From Xanthostigma xanthostigma (taxonomy: Eukaryota; Arthropoda; Insecta; Raphidioptera; Raphidiidae), in assembly GCA_963575645.1 (NCBI GenBank), contig OY754464.1, positions 44,382,192 through 44,446,191 of the forward strand: a stretch of DNA of 64,000 nucleotides, given 5' to 3'. The notes below the pieces were generated by a model. It searched no databases and had not been told where the DNA came from. It worked only from the letters and a program-made list of their open reading frames with translations. Numbering within the stretch: position 1 is the first letter of the stretch; each line of letters begins with the position of its first letter. The position numbers were made by a program, and so were the translations under genes. Shown here piece by piece: positions 43,026 through 54,485 of the stretch.

Positions 43026-43738
43026 TATTCAAAGCAATGGCACGTCAATCCGGTGTCGGAGAGGCAACCGGATGGCGAGTGGTAATCTGGGCCTTTGAGT
43101 GGTACAGAGCCCCCTGGAAGCGGCCAAAGTGACCCTTAAATGGACAGGGGCGGCGATATGGGGGTGGGGCAAAATCGAAAAATGTTTGAAAAGGCAACCG
43201 GATAAAAATGCGGTTGCATTGAAGGAAATACCCTAATTATATAATAATTTTTTTTTACCAGCCGAAACACGCGGGCCGTTTTTGCACTAGCGAATAAAAA
43301 AAATAAAAAAAAAACTGAAAGGGCAACCGCTTCAAAATTAGTGAGCATACTTATTGATACCACCAAACGTTGGAAAAAAATTGCCATCCGATCCTGATGG
43401 GCAGTTTCGGAGAAACAACCCTTCAAAGTCGCCGAAAAACCCTTTTTTCGATTTTTTCAACAATAAGTAAAAAAAAACACACTAAAAAATGTTCAAATCG
43501 GATAGCATTCGAAATTTATACTGTCCTAAGTACAAATAATTTCATTCATAATTTCATTGGGGCATTCCGATTGCTCCATTAGTTTCAAAGTTACAAGCAA
43601 AAAAAGACAAAAACCGCGTTTTTTTTGCAATAAACTGTTAATAACTAACTAATGGACCGGAAACTCGAGTGAAAAACATATACCTATTCATCTGCTTATT
43701 ATCTTTTATATCATCGCACAATAGGTTTGCTACTAGTC
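43026..43738. other. Non-coding stretch with repeated GGCAACCG motifs
   Basis: GGCAACCG(G/C) recurs near 43065, 43192 and 43323, suggesting a decayed internally repetitive element. Open frames here have no domain. Confidence 0.45.
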
Positions 43739-43739
43739 T

Positions 43740-44530
43740 TTATGTCACGAGACCGCTGTTTTAAATCTCTATAGCTTGGCCTATAAGTGCAAACATGTAG
43801 CTACTCAGTTTACTGGCCAGTTCATTGCTATGGTTTTTCCAGTTCAGCCTACTGTCGACGTGAATTCCCAAAAATTTAGTGGATAATGTGGAGGCATGCT
43901 CAATATTATTTATGTCTATATTTACCAGTAATTCGGTGGTACTTGTAAATTTAATGATATTTGTTTTGTTTATGTTCAGTTTTAGGCAATTTTTGGTTAA
44001 CCAATTTTCTATATTCTTAATTTCATTAGTTATTTCTGATTGAAGTGCGTTAACAGTCACCTTTCTAATTACAATAAATTGATGTGTCGTCTGCAAATAG
44101 TACTGTTATATTTTTTGTTACTTCTGGAAGCTCATTTCTGTATAAAATAAAATGTAACGGGCCAAGAGTACTACCTTATGGCACTCCACATTTTGTGGCC
44201 TCGTATTCCGGAAAGTACATTAGTCCATCATCATCGGTTATTCTTATACACTGAAGTCTATTAGTTAAGTATGATTTAAATAAGTTATGCGCAATGCCTC
44301 GCACTCCGTATATCTCAAGCTTGCAGAGAAGTGTCCGTAGATTATCACAGTCAAAGCTTTTGATAAATCTACGAACACTCCTGCCACCTTTTCCTGATTA
44401 TTTATACCAGAAAGTATGTCAGCAATTATCTGATAAATTGCCCTATCTGTGGGTCTGTTTTTCATAAAACCGTTTTGGAATGTAGTTAGGATGTTTTTTT
44501 CTATAAGAAAGTTATACAGCCTAGAATGAA
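43740..44530 (-). pseudogene. LINE reverse-transcriptase relic, frameshifted and stopped
   Basis: Read on the minus strand from about 44528, the RT-like segment contains FQNGFMKNRPTDRA and then VFVDLSKA. A frame change falls at that Asp-bearing motif. The next frame carries a TAA within the conserved G-V-P-x-G motif and then reaches the catalytic FADD motif. A further frame change follows, and the last frame holds LNINKTN and FLGIHVDSRLNWKNH. These are RT landmarks of Jockey/CR1-like non-LTR retrotransposons. The copy is clearly dead. It lacks the upstream endonuclease. Confidence 0.85.
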
Positions 44531-44539
44531 TTATTTTTT

Positions 44540-45065
44540 CAAATATTTTCGCAATAATAAACTGTTATGAAATGTAAACCATTATTATATAAAAAAATAC
44601 GTCATAGCCCATATCTCTTTTGCGCATGCGCCGATTTTCCCCTACAAATTTACAAAACTTTCATGTAAAAATAGATTAAATAATAAACCGTTATGAAATG
44701 TAAACCATTATTATATAAGAAACAACGTCAAATTTCTAGTAAAAATAGGTAGAATAATAAACCGTTTTAAAAACTATATTATTATTATATAAAACAACAT
44801 TATAAGAGATATACTCTTTTACGCATGCGCTGATGTTCCCCAAAAACAATAGGCCACTTCATATTTGCATATCAAACATCCTCCCAAAATTTGGTTTCAA
44901 TCCGTTCATCCGTGGTGTCGGAATGGTAAGAAAAGTAAAAAATGACGTTTGTATCTGTCAAAGTATTATGTTCTAATAATTAGTTATTCAAATTGTTAAC
45001 TCAGAAGGCGTTGCATTTCACAAATATTTGAAATGGCATCCGTTTTTGAACAAATGCTATTTTAT
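44540..45065 (+). repeat. GCGCATGCGCC-type units and flank
   Basis: Two units (cores near 44622 and 44821) are followed by CAAACATCCTCCCAAAATTT and a GTTAACTCAGAAGGCGTTGC block, matching 11400-11740. Confidence 0.7.
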
Positions 45066-45069
45066 AGTT

Positions 45070-46318
45070 TTATTATTGTAATAAATAAAATTATCGACCA
45101 ATTTTATTTTAAGACAGAACATACGCAATCTTTAAATTGACATGTTAAACAGTGCAACAGACAGATATAACCGAAAGATGTTTGCCATCGGTTAGATTAA
45201 ATTGAATTTATTTCTATAAAAAAAACTGATTGGGCAAATTCTGTTGTACAAAATGTATGTTAGATTTTCTCCTCTTTCGTTTAAGATAGGTTTCGAACTG
45301 ATTAAATTAAGCGAGTTATAAGCGAAAAACTTTGTTTTTCCTAAATTGCTCCCCTCTGGGGCCAAAGTTCAAAAATCGGGCGACGTTAGATCTAAGTTAC
45401 CCGGAGACGAATCGATCAAAAAAAAATTGGTTGCCTGTAAAGTCGGTTTACGGACGATTGTTTTACGTGATAACGTATTCCGCTCGAAGGTCAGGCGGAA
45501 CGTGACACATTTCGGAACGTTACACTTTTTCGTGCATGCAGCCGGTGTTTCATCAATTTATAAGACGTTATCACGTCAAAAATTTTTTTTAATCGGTTAA
45601 GACGTTTGGGCTGTAGCGTGACACAAAAAAGTGGGACGTACAGATTCACAGATTTACAGACGTACAGGCAACGAGTACATATAGGCGCTTTAGCTTACGC
45701 TATTCGCGCCTAAAAATTAAATCCATACATCTATTCGTTTGGACGTAAGAGGCGAATCTTAATAAAACAATATACGAACAACTTAACAAGAATAATGCTT
45801 ACTTAAGAGAAGCGGACGATTAATGAGAATCTGCATAGAAATAATAACCTGTGGGGAGTAGTAGTATTAAGAAATCAATTTCCTATTGATCTTTGGAACT
45901 GATTAAAGATTAAAGAGTAGAGAGAAAGAAACATTTTTATTTACTTTCTGTAATCAGGCGAAACATGGCCTGGTTTACATTTCAATTATGTAAGAAAGAA
46001 ATAGAAACAAAAAAAATAACAAATTAAAATTAATAGTTACGAAAACCCACGTCCACGATACACATTCAATATAGGTGAGTTATAGAGTATGGCACTGATG
46101 TCAATATCGCTCCAAGAAACCTGAAAAATTACATATTACTTATAGTAAGTTCATGTTCTCAAAATTCTTGTTATCTTTATTATGCAAATTCACTTTCTGT
46201 TTTGTAGGCGCGAATAGCGTAAGCTAAAGCGCCTATATGTACTCGCTTTGTCTGTGAATCTGTGAGTCACGCTTTTTGTATCCAGCGTACAGCCCAAACG
46301 CCGTAACCGATTTTAAAA
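45070..46318 (+). repeat. Composite repeat, copy 2
   Basis: Collinear with 6515-7724 plus 8776-8900, but without the family A element. It carries a family D insertion at 45430-45585. The family B arms are inverted around a core of about 480 bp (45716-46206). Confidence 0.8.
45430..45585 (+). mobile_element. Family D element, clean insertion, about 156 bp
   Basis: Starts near GGTTGCCTGTAAAGTCGG and ends ACGTTATCACGTCAAAAA, inside the A/T run of the composite repeat. The uninterrupted run is seen at 7081-7100. Confidence 0.75.
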
Positions 46319-46319
46319 A

Positions 46320-46546
46320 ACACTATGATATGCTGATCAGTATAACAGTCTCTGCTTTGAATCGCACAAACATAGCCTGAATTATATAATTAATTAATAT
46401 AAATAAAAATTAAATGCTCTTTTTTGCTAAGCGCATCACTTGAGAACGGCTGAACCGATTTGGCTATTTTTTTTAAATTCGTTATAGTCCGAATAAGATT
46501 TTTAGGGAAAGCGAAATTGAAAAATCATACTTACCTTTAATTGATC
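46320..46546 (+). repeat. Repeat copy adjoining the foldback element
   Basis: Nearly identical to 13330-13556. The last eight bases, AATTGATC (46539-46546), are the left copy of the foldback element's target duplication. Confidence 0.85.
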
Positions 46547-48624
46547 GGTTCCGCGACATTTCACCCCCCGACAAAATATCCCCGACAAAATATCCCCCGA
46601 CAAAATATCCCCCGACAAAATATCTCCGCGACAAAATATCCCCCGACAAAATATCTCCCCGACAAAATATCTCCCCGACAAAATATCCCCCTACAAAATA
46701 TCTCTAGACAAAAAAACCACAACTATTGAAAGCCTCCCGTCTCTTATCTAATTCGCATACCCCGTTATCGTTCACCCCGGAATTGCTTTTTTTTTAAACT
46801 CAACATTTGCCCCTTCCCGTTTCACTGCGAGACAATTCGCATACCCCTTTATCGTTCACCCCGGAATAGTTTTTTTTATAAACTCAACATTTGCCCCTTC
46901 CTGTTTCACTGCGAGACAATTCGCATACCCCTTTATCGTTCACCCCGGAATTACAATTCGCATACCCGTTTATCGTTCACCCCAGAATTGTTTTTTTAAA
47001 AACTCCACATTTGCCCCCTCCCGTTTCACTGCGAGACAATTCGCATACCCCTTTATCGTTCACCCCGGAATTGTTTTTTTTTTAAACTCAACATTTGCCC
47101 CTTCCCGTTTCACTGGGAGACAATTCGCATACTCCTTTATCGTTCACCCCGGAATTACAATTCGCATACCCGTTTATCGTTCACCCCGGAATTGTTTTTT
47201 TAAAAACTCCGCATTTGCCCCTTCCCGTTTCACTGCGAGACAATTCGCATACCCCTTTATCGTTCACCCCGGAATTGTTTTTTTTTAAACTCAACATTTG
47301 CCCCTTCCCGTTTTACTGCGAGACAATTCGCATACTCCTTTATCGTTCACCCCGGAATTACAATTCGCATACCCGTTTATCGTTCACCCCGGAATTGTTT
47401 TTTTAAAAACTCCACATTTGCCCCTTCCCGTTTCACTGCGAGACAATTCGCATACCCCTTTATCGTTCACCCCGGAATTACAATTCGCATACCCGTTTAT
47501 CGTTCACCCCAGAATTGTTTTTTTAAAAACTCCACATTTGCCCCTTCCCGTTTCACTGCGAGACAATTCGCATACCCCTTTATCGTTCACCCCGGAATTG
47601 TTTTTTTTTTAACTCAACATTTGCCCCTTCCCGTTTCACTGCAAGACAATTCGCATACTCCTTTATCGTTCACCCCGGAATTACAATTCGCATACCCGTT
47701 TATCGTTCACCCCGGAATTGTTTTTTTAAAAACTCCACATTTGCCCCTTCCCGTTTCACTGCGAGACAATTCGCATACCCCTTTATCGTTCACCCCAGAA
47801 TTGTTTTTTTTTAAACTCAACATTTGCCCCTTCCCGTTTCACTGCGAGAAATTCGCATACCCCTTTATCGTTCACCCCGGAATTACTATTCGCATACCCG
47901 TTTATCGTTCACCCCGGAATTGTTTTTTTAAAAACTCCACATTTGCCCCTTCCCGTTTCACTGCGAGACAATTCGCATACCCCTTTATCGTTCACCCCGG
48001 AATTGTTTTTTTTAAACTCAACATTTGCCCCTTCCCGTTCACTGCGAGACAATTCGCATCCCCTTTATCGTTCACCCCGGAATTACAATTCGCATATCCG
48101 TTTATCGTTCACCCCGGAATTACAATTCGCATACCCGTTTATCGTTCACCCCGGAATTGTTTTTTTAAAAACTCCACATTTGCCCCTTCCCGTTTCACTG
48201 CGAGACAATTCGCATACCCCTTTATCAAAAAAAGCGATGGTTTTCAATCTTCATGAAAATGTTAGTTTTAAGTTGGTCTCAAAGTGAAAAAAAAATAAAA
48301 AGTAAAAACAAAACTCATTCCGGTACCGGAAATAGTTTAGGAAAAGGTTTCAATAATTAAAAAATAATTTGAATAATTAAGTAAACGATTTAATTTGATG
48401 AGCGTGTTTTTCATGAAAATTTTATGTTTTTATTTTTATTATTCAATTCAGACGTTCTTTTGTCGGGGGATATTTTGTCGCGGAGATATTTTGTCAGGGG
48501 ATATTTTGTCTATAGGATATTTTGTCGGGAGATATTTTGTCGGGGGATATTTTGTCGGGGAGATATTTTGTCGGGGGCTATTTTGTCGGGGATATTTTGT
48601 CGCGGGTTGAAAACGCGCAGTACC
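46547..48624 (+). mobile_element. Foldback-like element, 2,078 bp, 8-bp AATTGATC duplication
   Basis: The ends GGTTCCGCGAC and its imperfect complement (GCGCAGTACC) lead into opposed arrays of GACAAAATATCCCCC-type subrepeats (46560-46705 and 48460-48606 in reverse). Between them is a satellite of about 1.4 kb. AATTGATC flanks both sides (46539-46546 and 48625-48632). Subrepeat-built inverted ends recall Drosophila foldback elements. An 8-bp duplication would also fit hAT-type transposases. No coding sequence is visible. Confidence 0.85.
46795..48228 (+). repeat. Internal satellite of the foldback element, alternating units of about 84 and 120 bp
   Basis: The phrase TTTGCCCCTTCCCGTTTCAC recurs about 14 times. 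Units with one TTCGCATACCC..TTTATCGTTCACCCC block (about 84 bp) alternate with units having two (about 120 bp), giving a higher-order period near 203 bp. Long open frames here (up to 211 codons) are artefacts of the repetition. Confidence 0.95.
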
Positions 48625-48639
48625 AATTGATCTTATGTT

Positions 48640-48960
48640 TACGCATATAGCCTCAGTTGCTGAGCGTCTTATATTTGAATAAAAAAAATTGGAAAAGTTG
48701 TTCGGAATACAGTGGAGCCAAAGGCTCCACTACTGCTGTTGCTGTCGAGCGGGGCACAGCCCCGTGATGCAGGACAGTATTAGTAATATGGTAGAGCCAA
48801 TGCCTACTACTGTTGCTGTCGTACGGACTGCAGCCCCGTGAGTCGAAGGTTCTGAGGCTACTGTTTTCGCTGCAGTGTCTCATATCAATCGCGTGCGAAG
48901 CCGTGGATAAGGGCTATTATTATTAATAAATATATGACAACGCCGTGCCTTGCAAATACG
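48640..48960 (-). repeat. Dispersed repeat family C, diverged inverted copy
   Basis: It contains GTGGAGCCAAAGGCTCCAC, GCGGGGCACAGCCCCGTGA and CAATCGCGTGCGAAG, echoing the end of the copies at 2.7 and 42.9 kb in reverse. Confidence 0.65.
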
Positions 48961-49560
48961 ACTATTATCTATAAGAAAGTCCGATGCAACATAATACGTC
49001 TATCTTTAATAGGCAATCTACAAATACGTGCAAAGACGGATCGGGCTACTTGTTGGTTATAAATTCAATGAAAATTTATAACTATGTGTTTTGTTTATCG
49101 TTTCCATGGTCATGCCGTAAGAACTGCCCGAATTAGTATACAAATCTATACTCATTTGAAACATTTCTGTATCGTCGAAGTTCCTCATGGTTTGATCCCT
49201 AAACCCTATTCAGTTGCACTTTAAATCTCACTAAGGAATACGAAAATAACTTTGACTTCAAAAATAAATAAAGAAAATTAGCTCAGTTGTACGTAATAAC
49301 AAATTGATAAAAATAATTGCAAATAATATAAGTTTGGTTTAATTATTGTGTAAAAATGACACAAGTGCGCTTCAAAGCCTGCAAAACAATCATTTTATAA
49401 CACTTCATTCGTGGTTTCTAAAAATAAAAAAAAACTAGCTTAACCGCAAAAGTATAATTATATAAGTATTAATCATAAAAAATTGTTTGTTATTATTTTT
49501 TCAATATTTCAGTATTAAAAAATCTTTCACGAATATCATTAAAAATAAATAGAAACTAAA
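48961..49560. other. AT-rich stretch, no gene seen
   Basis: No supported ORF or clear repeat is visible. Confidence 0.5.
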
Positions 49561-49692
49561 TATTAATTACTTTTTATATTTTTAGATCAGTCTGAAGAAG
49601 ATCCAAATCCGGATCGAAACGTTATTGTATTTCTTATATTTATTTGTTAATATATTTGTCTGAAAAATTGGTCGATAATTTTATTTATTAAT
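49561..49692 (+). repeat. Dispersed repeat H, uninterrupted copy, with a hammerhead-like core
   Basis: The segment has CTGAAGA (49592-49598), a GATCC/GGATC stem (49600-49604 with 49611-49615) and GAAAC (49616-49620), the order of a hammerhead ribozyme core. One extra A precedes the stem, and stem I pairing is weak. It ends GTCTGAAAAATTGGTCGATA then ATTTTATTTATT. A related interrupted copy lies at 59.8-62.1 kb on the minus strand. Penelope-like retroelements are known to carry such motifs, but no Penelope protein is seen here. Confidence 0.45.
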
Positions 49693-50549
49693 CATAGATT
49701 TTCGAATAAAATAATTAAGAAATTAATCATAATTTCAAACTATGTAAAGACTGCATAGACAGTAAACAGTTCCAGTGAGGAAAGGTACATTTTTCTCTGG
49801 TGAGATACAATATGTGATGATCAGCATGTGTTTTTATGTTGCCGAACAATTTTTTTACGTTTGAAGGGGGTGGAACCCACGTCAAAGAGACGGTAAATCA
49901 ACATGACGTTAACTAGTATATGTAACTACAAGCGCTCTCTGTTTTACAGCGACGGTCTTGTTAATTTATACATATATTATAAAAGTTATTTACTGAAAAC
50001 AAGATAATAGAAACTGTATTTACATATACAACCATGTGAACAACCATCGCACGAAAACAGAAACAGTAACATAGTATTTTGATAATAATTGATTTCAAAC
50101 TGTTATGATGGTCATAAAAATTCAAAATTTCATTTTAAATCTAATTGGAATCAATTATTACAATTAATAAAACGTGATTAAATGATTTTAATATATTGAA
50201 ATCAAAATATTTTATTAATTTTAACAACATTTTCTAAAAATTTAGCGATCTGATTAGCGAGCAACACAGTTTATAGTAAAAGTATTTTGTGTTCCATCCT
50301 CCATAAATTAGCTGCTTTCCATCTACGCATATAAATCTACCGATCGTAAAATTACCCATTACAGGCCAGTGACGGGAAGCGTGCGTTAATGTAACTTTAC
50401 CGCCCGTCAGACGCCAAAATTAAATTCAGAAATAATTTAATTTTTTTTAAGGGCACCAACAGATAAAGTTATTTAAGCCTAGTAGTGCAGGCAAATTAGA
50501 TTAAAATGTATATTAATTATAAACAGAACTTTTATCATTGGAAACGGTA
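49693..50549. other. AT-rich stretch, no gene seen
   Basis: Neither ORFs nor repeat ends are convincing. Confidence 0.5.
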
Positions 50550-51160
50550 TAGGGGCTTAAAATGAACGTAAAAAATTCAAATTCCATGCCAGAGGTGGTA
50601 TAAGCTTAGTTAAACTCGACGTTTTATCAAAAAATGTCCTACAGAAAAGTTGTAGACCATAAAAAAATCTACAACTTTTATAAGAAACACTTTTTACTGT
50701 GACCTAAAAATTTTCGTGAAAAACGCTTGTTTTTTATTTTTAAATTTTCCGCAAAAAAATCACTTTTGATGAAATTTTGTGAAAGTAAGTCATTTTTTGT
50801 CTTAAATGAGCACAGTTTTTTTTATGTAAAATAATCAAGACGTTTTTGAGATACGAGTATTCAGTTCTTTAAGTCAAAAACCGTTTTAATTCAAAAGAAA
50901 ATTCTACGGTGAAAAATCTTCGTACGAAGTATTTCCGGTGCTCATTTTTTTGTTTTTACATGTACTTTTTGATACAATAATAAAATAACAATTGTCCCTA
51001 TTTAACAACACGTTCAAAAGATGAAAAAACTCAAAAATGACTTTTGCAACAATTTATTTTGTCAAATAATTGAAAACCTACGCAGTGCTTCAATATAGAG
51101 CTACATACAGTATGGTTTTTTAAAAACCGAACACCCTTTTATTTCTTAGAGGAAGGGTTT
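50550..51160. repeat. Decayed dispersed repeat with a GGTTTTTTAAAAACCGAACA end
   Basis: The segment has short ATCTACAACTTTTATAAG / AAAAGTTGTAGACC inversions (50640-50685). It ends with TACAGTATGGTTTTTTAAAA followed by ACCGAACACCC, the same terminus as the element at 36424-37220. Confidence 0.5.
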
Positions 51161-51372
51161 TCGAAAAAAATGTTTCGGACAAAAGTTACAGGGAATCAAG
51201 GGGGAAGAACAGTGATGTAGTTTTTTTTTTCGTTTGGTGGAGGTGTCTCCAAAATATCAAGGTTACCTACACTTTCTTAAATACGACCCTGTATTTTTTA
51301 TCTAGGATTATTGTTCTTTGGGTCAAAGAGATCAACTCTTGTACCAAACATTTTTGGATTTGATGCCATCGT
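51161..51372. other. Non-coding spacer
   Basis: Nothing is recognised between the decayed repeat and the palindrome. Confidence 0.4.
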
Positions 51373-51514
51373 GAACCGCTGTTTGATTCTCAATTCATCC
51401 CGTTTCCTATTTTAATGGATTGTGTGAGTCGGAAAAACCCCTGAAAAAGTTTTTCCGACTCACACAATCCACTAAAATAGGAAACGGGATGAATTGAGAA
51501 TCAAACAGCGGTTT
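51373..51514. repeat. Near-perfect palindrome, 142 bp
   Basis: Two arms of about 65 bp (outer AACCGCTGTTTGATTCTCAA, inner GAGTCGGAAAAA) surround about 10 bp. The copies differ at only a few bases. It would form a long hairpin as DNA or RNA and is probably a MITE. Confidence 0.9.
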
Positions 51515-52559
51515 GCAAAACTGTACGAATTATTATTAATACATCGTCTTTCTCACTCTCCCCATCCCTCTATCTAGGAGTATGATTGCTCTTTGTCTGC
51601 TCCCACATTTTACATTACGAGTATGTTAAAACATATCTTTTAAAATAATGAATTCACGGGTTTAGTAGTACTAGAGAATAACCTTTTTTGTGGGAAAATT
51701 AATTCTCTGCAAAATGCTTTGTTAGAAATTTTTACAGCTTTAAGATCGATTTTGTCCTAAAAATAGCACTCAAAATTTTTGCAAAAAAAAAAAAAATTTT
51801 GTGGGTACTATCACCCAAATCAAAATTTAAGCAGAGGGAGAAAAGGGTGAAATTTTTAGTACGTTAGTGGGGGAACTGCCCTCGACAAATTATTTTCCGT
51901 AATTTGTTAACTCGTTCTTCCTCTATTTTTAGGATTTCATACCTCAAAAGAAAAAAATGAACCTTTATAGGATCTGCGTGTCTGTCTGTCTGGCAAGACC
52001 CTTTTTCTCAGGAACATGTGGAGATGTCAATTGAAATTAATATAAAATACTCAAATCTGCAATAAAACTTCTAAGTCATAACTTATAAGGTACTTCCCGA
52101 TGACCTAGAATCATGAAATTTGGCAAGAAGCAATTTCTTATAGCACAAGTAAAGGGAAACATTCGAAAATCGTTTTGTGCGAAAATCATCTGATTCTATA
52201 TAGAATTATCACATGACAAATTTAATTTTTATGAAATAACGTGACGGAACCCTCAGGGTACTAGTTCTATTCGCACGTCTTTTTTCTAATTCGACTAGAC
52301 TATATTTCTTTTTTCTTTCGATAAATTAATAATAATGCGTTTCTCGACTTAATGTCATAACAGACACCATTAGCACCTTTACTATCTTCCATCTATCACA
52401 CTTCCCGTTATTTTCTACATATTTTGTTCAACTTCAAATTAATTAATAGCAATGAGCGAACGAAGAAATTTTAGGACATTAGGATAAGGTAGGCAAATTT
52501 TGAGCATAGAAATTTGACAGGTAATCGGTCACGGCTTTAGATAAGGAACCATCTCGATA
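51515..52559. other. Non-coding stretch with a dispersed-repeat block (51955-52265)
   Basis: The block with GTGTCTGTCTGTCTGG and ACGTGACGGAACCCTCAGGG resembles the edge of multicopy arthropod repeats. I see no gene. Confidence 0.45.
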
Positions 52560-52564
52560 TTTAT

Positions 52565-52742
52565 CTGGAATTATTGAGGGAAAGCATGGCAAATCTCAAC
52601 AAGATGGCTGGTACAAGAATTACCGTTTCTCGGCGAGAGGCAGCAGGAAAAAGTCCCAGTCACATCTGCCCCCGCCGGGATTCGAATCGGTACCTCCCGA
52701 ATGCTAGTCTAGTGCTTTCACTACAACGCCACCCCGCTCGAT
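52565..52742 (-). mobile_element. tRNA-derived SINE
   Basis: On the minus strand the sequence begins near GGGGTGGCGTTGTAGTGAAAG (A-box-like, 52715-52731) and has the B-box GATTCGAATC (52679-52688) at tRNA-like spacing, within CCGATTCGAATCCCGGCGGG. A non-tRNA tail follows to about 52565. The head does not fold as a full tRNA, so it is a SINE or tRNA pseudogene. RNA polymerase III would be its promoter system. Confidence 0.7.
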
Positions 52743-53612
52743 AAATTGAACAGTAAGTTGATTGGTTTTAGTCTGTACCTTAGGCGTTCAACAAATACAA
52801 GTTTCACTGTAATAGTCAATTGAAATATTTTTAGTCCACACCTGCTTTCGGCGATCAACGAATGTACGAGGTAAGTAAATAAGTATAGGTTTCAACAGTC
52901 AGTAATGTGTGTGTGTGTTTCTGTACTCATAGTTGTGTATATATTGATGCGTACACACCCATCATTCTACATATATATCGATGGCTAGTTATCGGCGTGT
53001 ATTGTTTTAAAATCTTAAATGTCGGTTATTAAACCGCAAAGTGATTATTAGATGAGAAATGTTTGTCAGAAAACAAATAAAAACACAATGACGGCAGGTT
53101 GAATGAATGCAGGAGCCGGCGATTATTATTTACCTGTGCCGGTCGTTCATGCCGGCAATCAGATGTAAGCCGGTTAAAATTTATTAACATGTGTAGAGCT
53201 CTGCTTCTAGAAAACAGCGCGAACGACAAAACACGCTAATGACCTCAGTTGTCAAGCGTCTATATTCTGCCATTTCTCACGAAACAATAAAAGAGATGTT
53301 CCTGTTTTTCAATCGATTGGATTACAAGTAATGACGTACAAATCATGATTACACCTAGCCCCATACTTGAAGTGTAATAAATTATTTTTAAAGGTGTTGT
53401 TTCAGCGAAAGTGCTAAGTTTTGCCACTACATTTGGTACACTCGTATAGTGAAAAATCATCACACTTTTATATGTTTAAATTTTTCCTTTTCATCGATTT
53501 TCAGACAAATAATTAAACTCATAGTCAAAATCAACGCACTATATCGATTCGTTTTTAAAGGGTTTTATTTAACTTCACGTTCCGTATATTTGTTTATTTC
53601 AAATCTTGCGAT
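52743..53612. other. AT-rich stretch with a short GT run
   Basis: A GTGTGTGTGTG run lies near 52908. No gene is supported. Confidence 0.5.
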
Positions 53613-53875
53613 CAGTTTTTCACTCACTTCCTGTTATCCAATTGAGTTGAAGTTTTGCCCACCTGTGAAGTTTCGATGACAATACAATATTCTAGTAACC
53701 AACTGACCAGCCCGACTTCATACGGACGCAAATCACACTCTTAATTTTTCAACCACTTTCCGTTAATCGATTGAGTTGAAATTTTGCACACACGTGTAGT
53801 TTCGATGACAATACAATATTATGGAAACTAGCTGACCGAGCTGGATCTCCTCCGGGTGCAAATAGCACTTTTAAA
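53613..53875 (+). repeat. 129-bp diverged tandem duplication
   Basis: ATTGAGTTGAA.TTTTGC and GTTTCGATGACAATACAATA recur at a 129-bp interval, with moderate divergence. Confidence 0.8.
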
Positions 53876-53916
53876 AAATGTAAAAATAGAAATGGTAACA
53901 AAACTTTTTAAGTTAA

Positions 53917-54182
53917 ACGGTTTTATTGTACAATTGATGATGTACTCAAAGCTAGAAAATAATTATGGGTTACCAGCTTGGGACATTAATCAGACTTAAA
54001 ATAAGTGCTGTGCATTTAATAGAAAATTCCTTTTTGTTGAAATATGGAAATCATATCTTCTTCTATCTTAATATTACTTAATACGCACCATGATTTTAAT
54101 TTAGTCTGATCAAAGACCCAGATTGGTGACCAATAATTATTTTCTAGCTTTTAGTACATCATCAATTGTACAATAAAACCGT
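53917..54182 (+). mobile_element. TTAA-flanked TIR element, 266 bp
   Basis: The ends ACGGTTTTATTGTACAATTG and its complement extend about 60 bp inward through GATGATGTACT.AAAGCTAG. TTAA flanks both ends (53913-53916 and 54183-54186). Confidence 0.85.
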
Positions 54183-54189
54183 TTAATTA

Positions 54190-54485
54190 AAAAAAAATGT
54201 CTATTTTTTCTGCTGTATTTTAGAGAAGAATAATTGAACTGGAAGCATGTTTTGTTTTCTAGTGAAACCAGGGTGTTTGAAACCATCAGAGTAGACCGTG
54301 AATGAGTACTGCAAAGATCTGGAGAAAATTATGCTGTACTGCATGTCTCTTTTCTAAAGCTCTGCGCGGTCGTTGAAGCAAATTCCCTCCCAGAAAACCA
54401 AATAGGTATCTCTAACTTACCCTGGTTTCATTAGAAAGCAAAACATGCTTCCAGTCCAGCAAAAACAATATAGAAAAATCGAGTG
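54190..54485. mobile_element. Inverted-repeat element, about 290 bp
   Basis: AACTGGAAGCATGTTTTG and CAAAACATGCTTCCAGT, with CTAGTGAAACCAGGGT and ACCCTGGTTTCATTAG further in, form inverted arms. Outer ends are less certain. Confidence 0.7.

Noticed and set aside
46547-46720. CRISPR-like array of short repeats
   Set aside because: The 15-17 bp GACAAAATATCCCC units are directly adjacent without spacers and are mirrored at the other end of the element. The genome is eukaryotic.
47095-48287. Long open frames of 103-211 codons in the Pro-rich repeat region
   Set aside because: They follow the tandem satellite, overlap in several frames, change frame with T-run length and have no domain other than the repeat.
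48960-49220. Penelope-like reverse-transcriptase fragment on the minus strand
   Set aside because: A YGMTME stretch resembles the conserved GMxMGSP motif, but flanking residues and frames do not support it.
52679-52742. Functional tRNA gene
   Set aside because: The A- and B-box-like segments are present, but the cloverleaf stems do not pair and a SINE tail follows.
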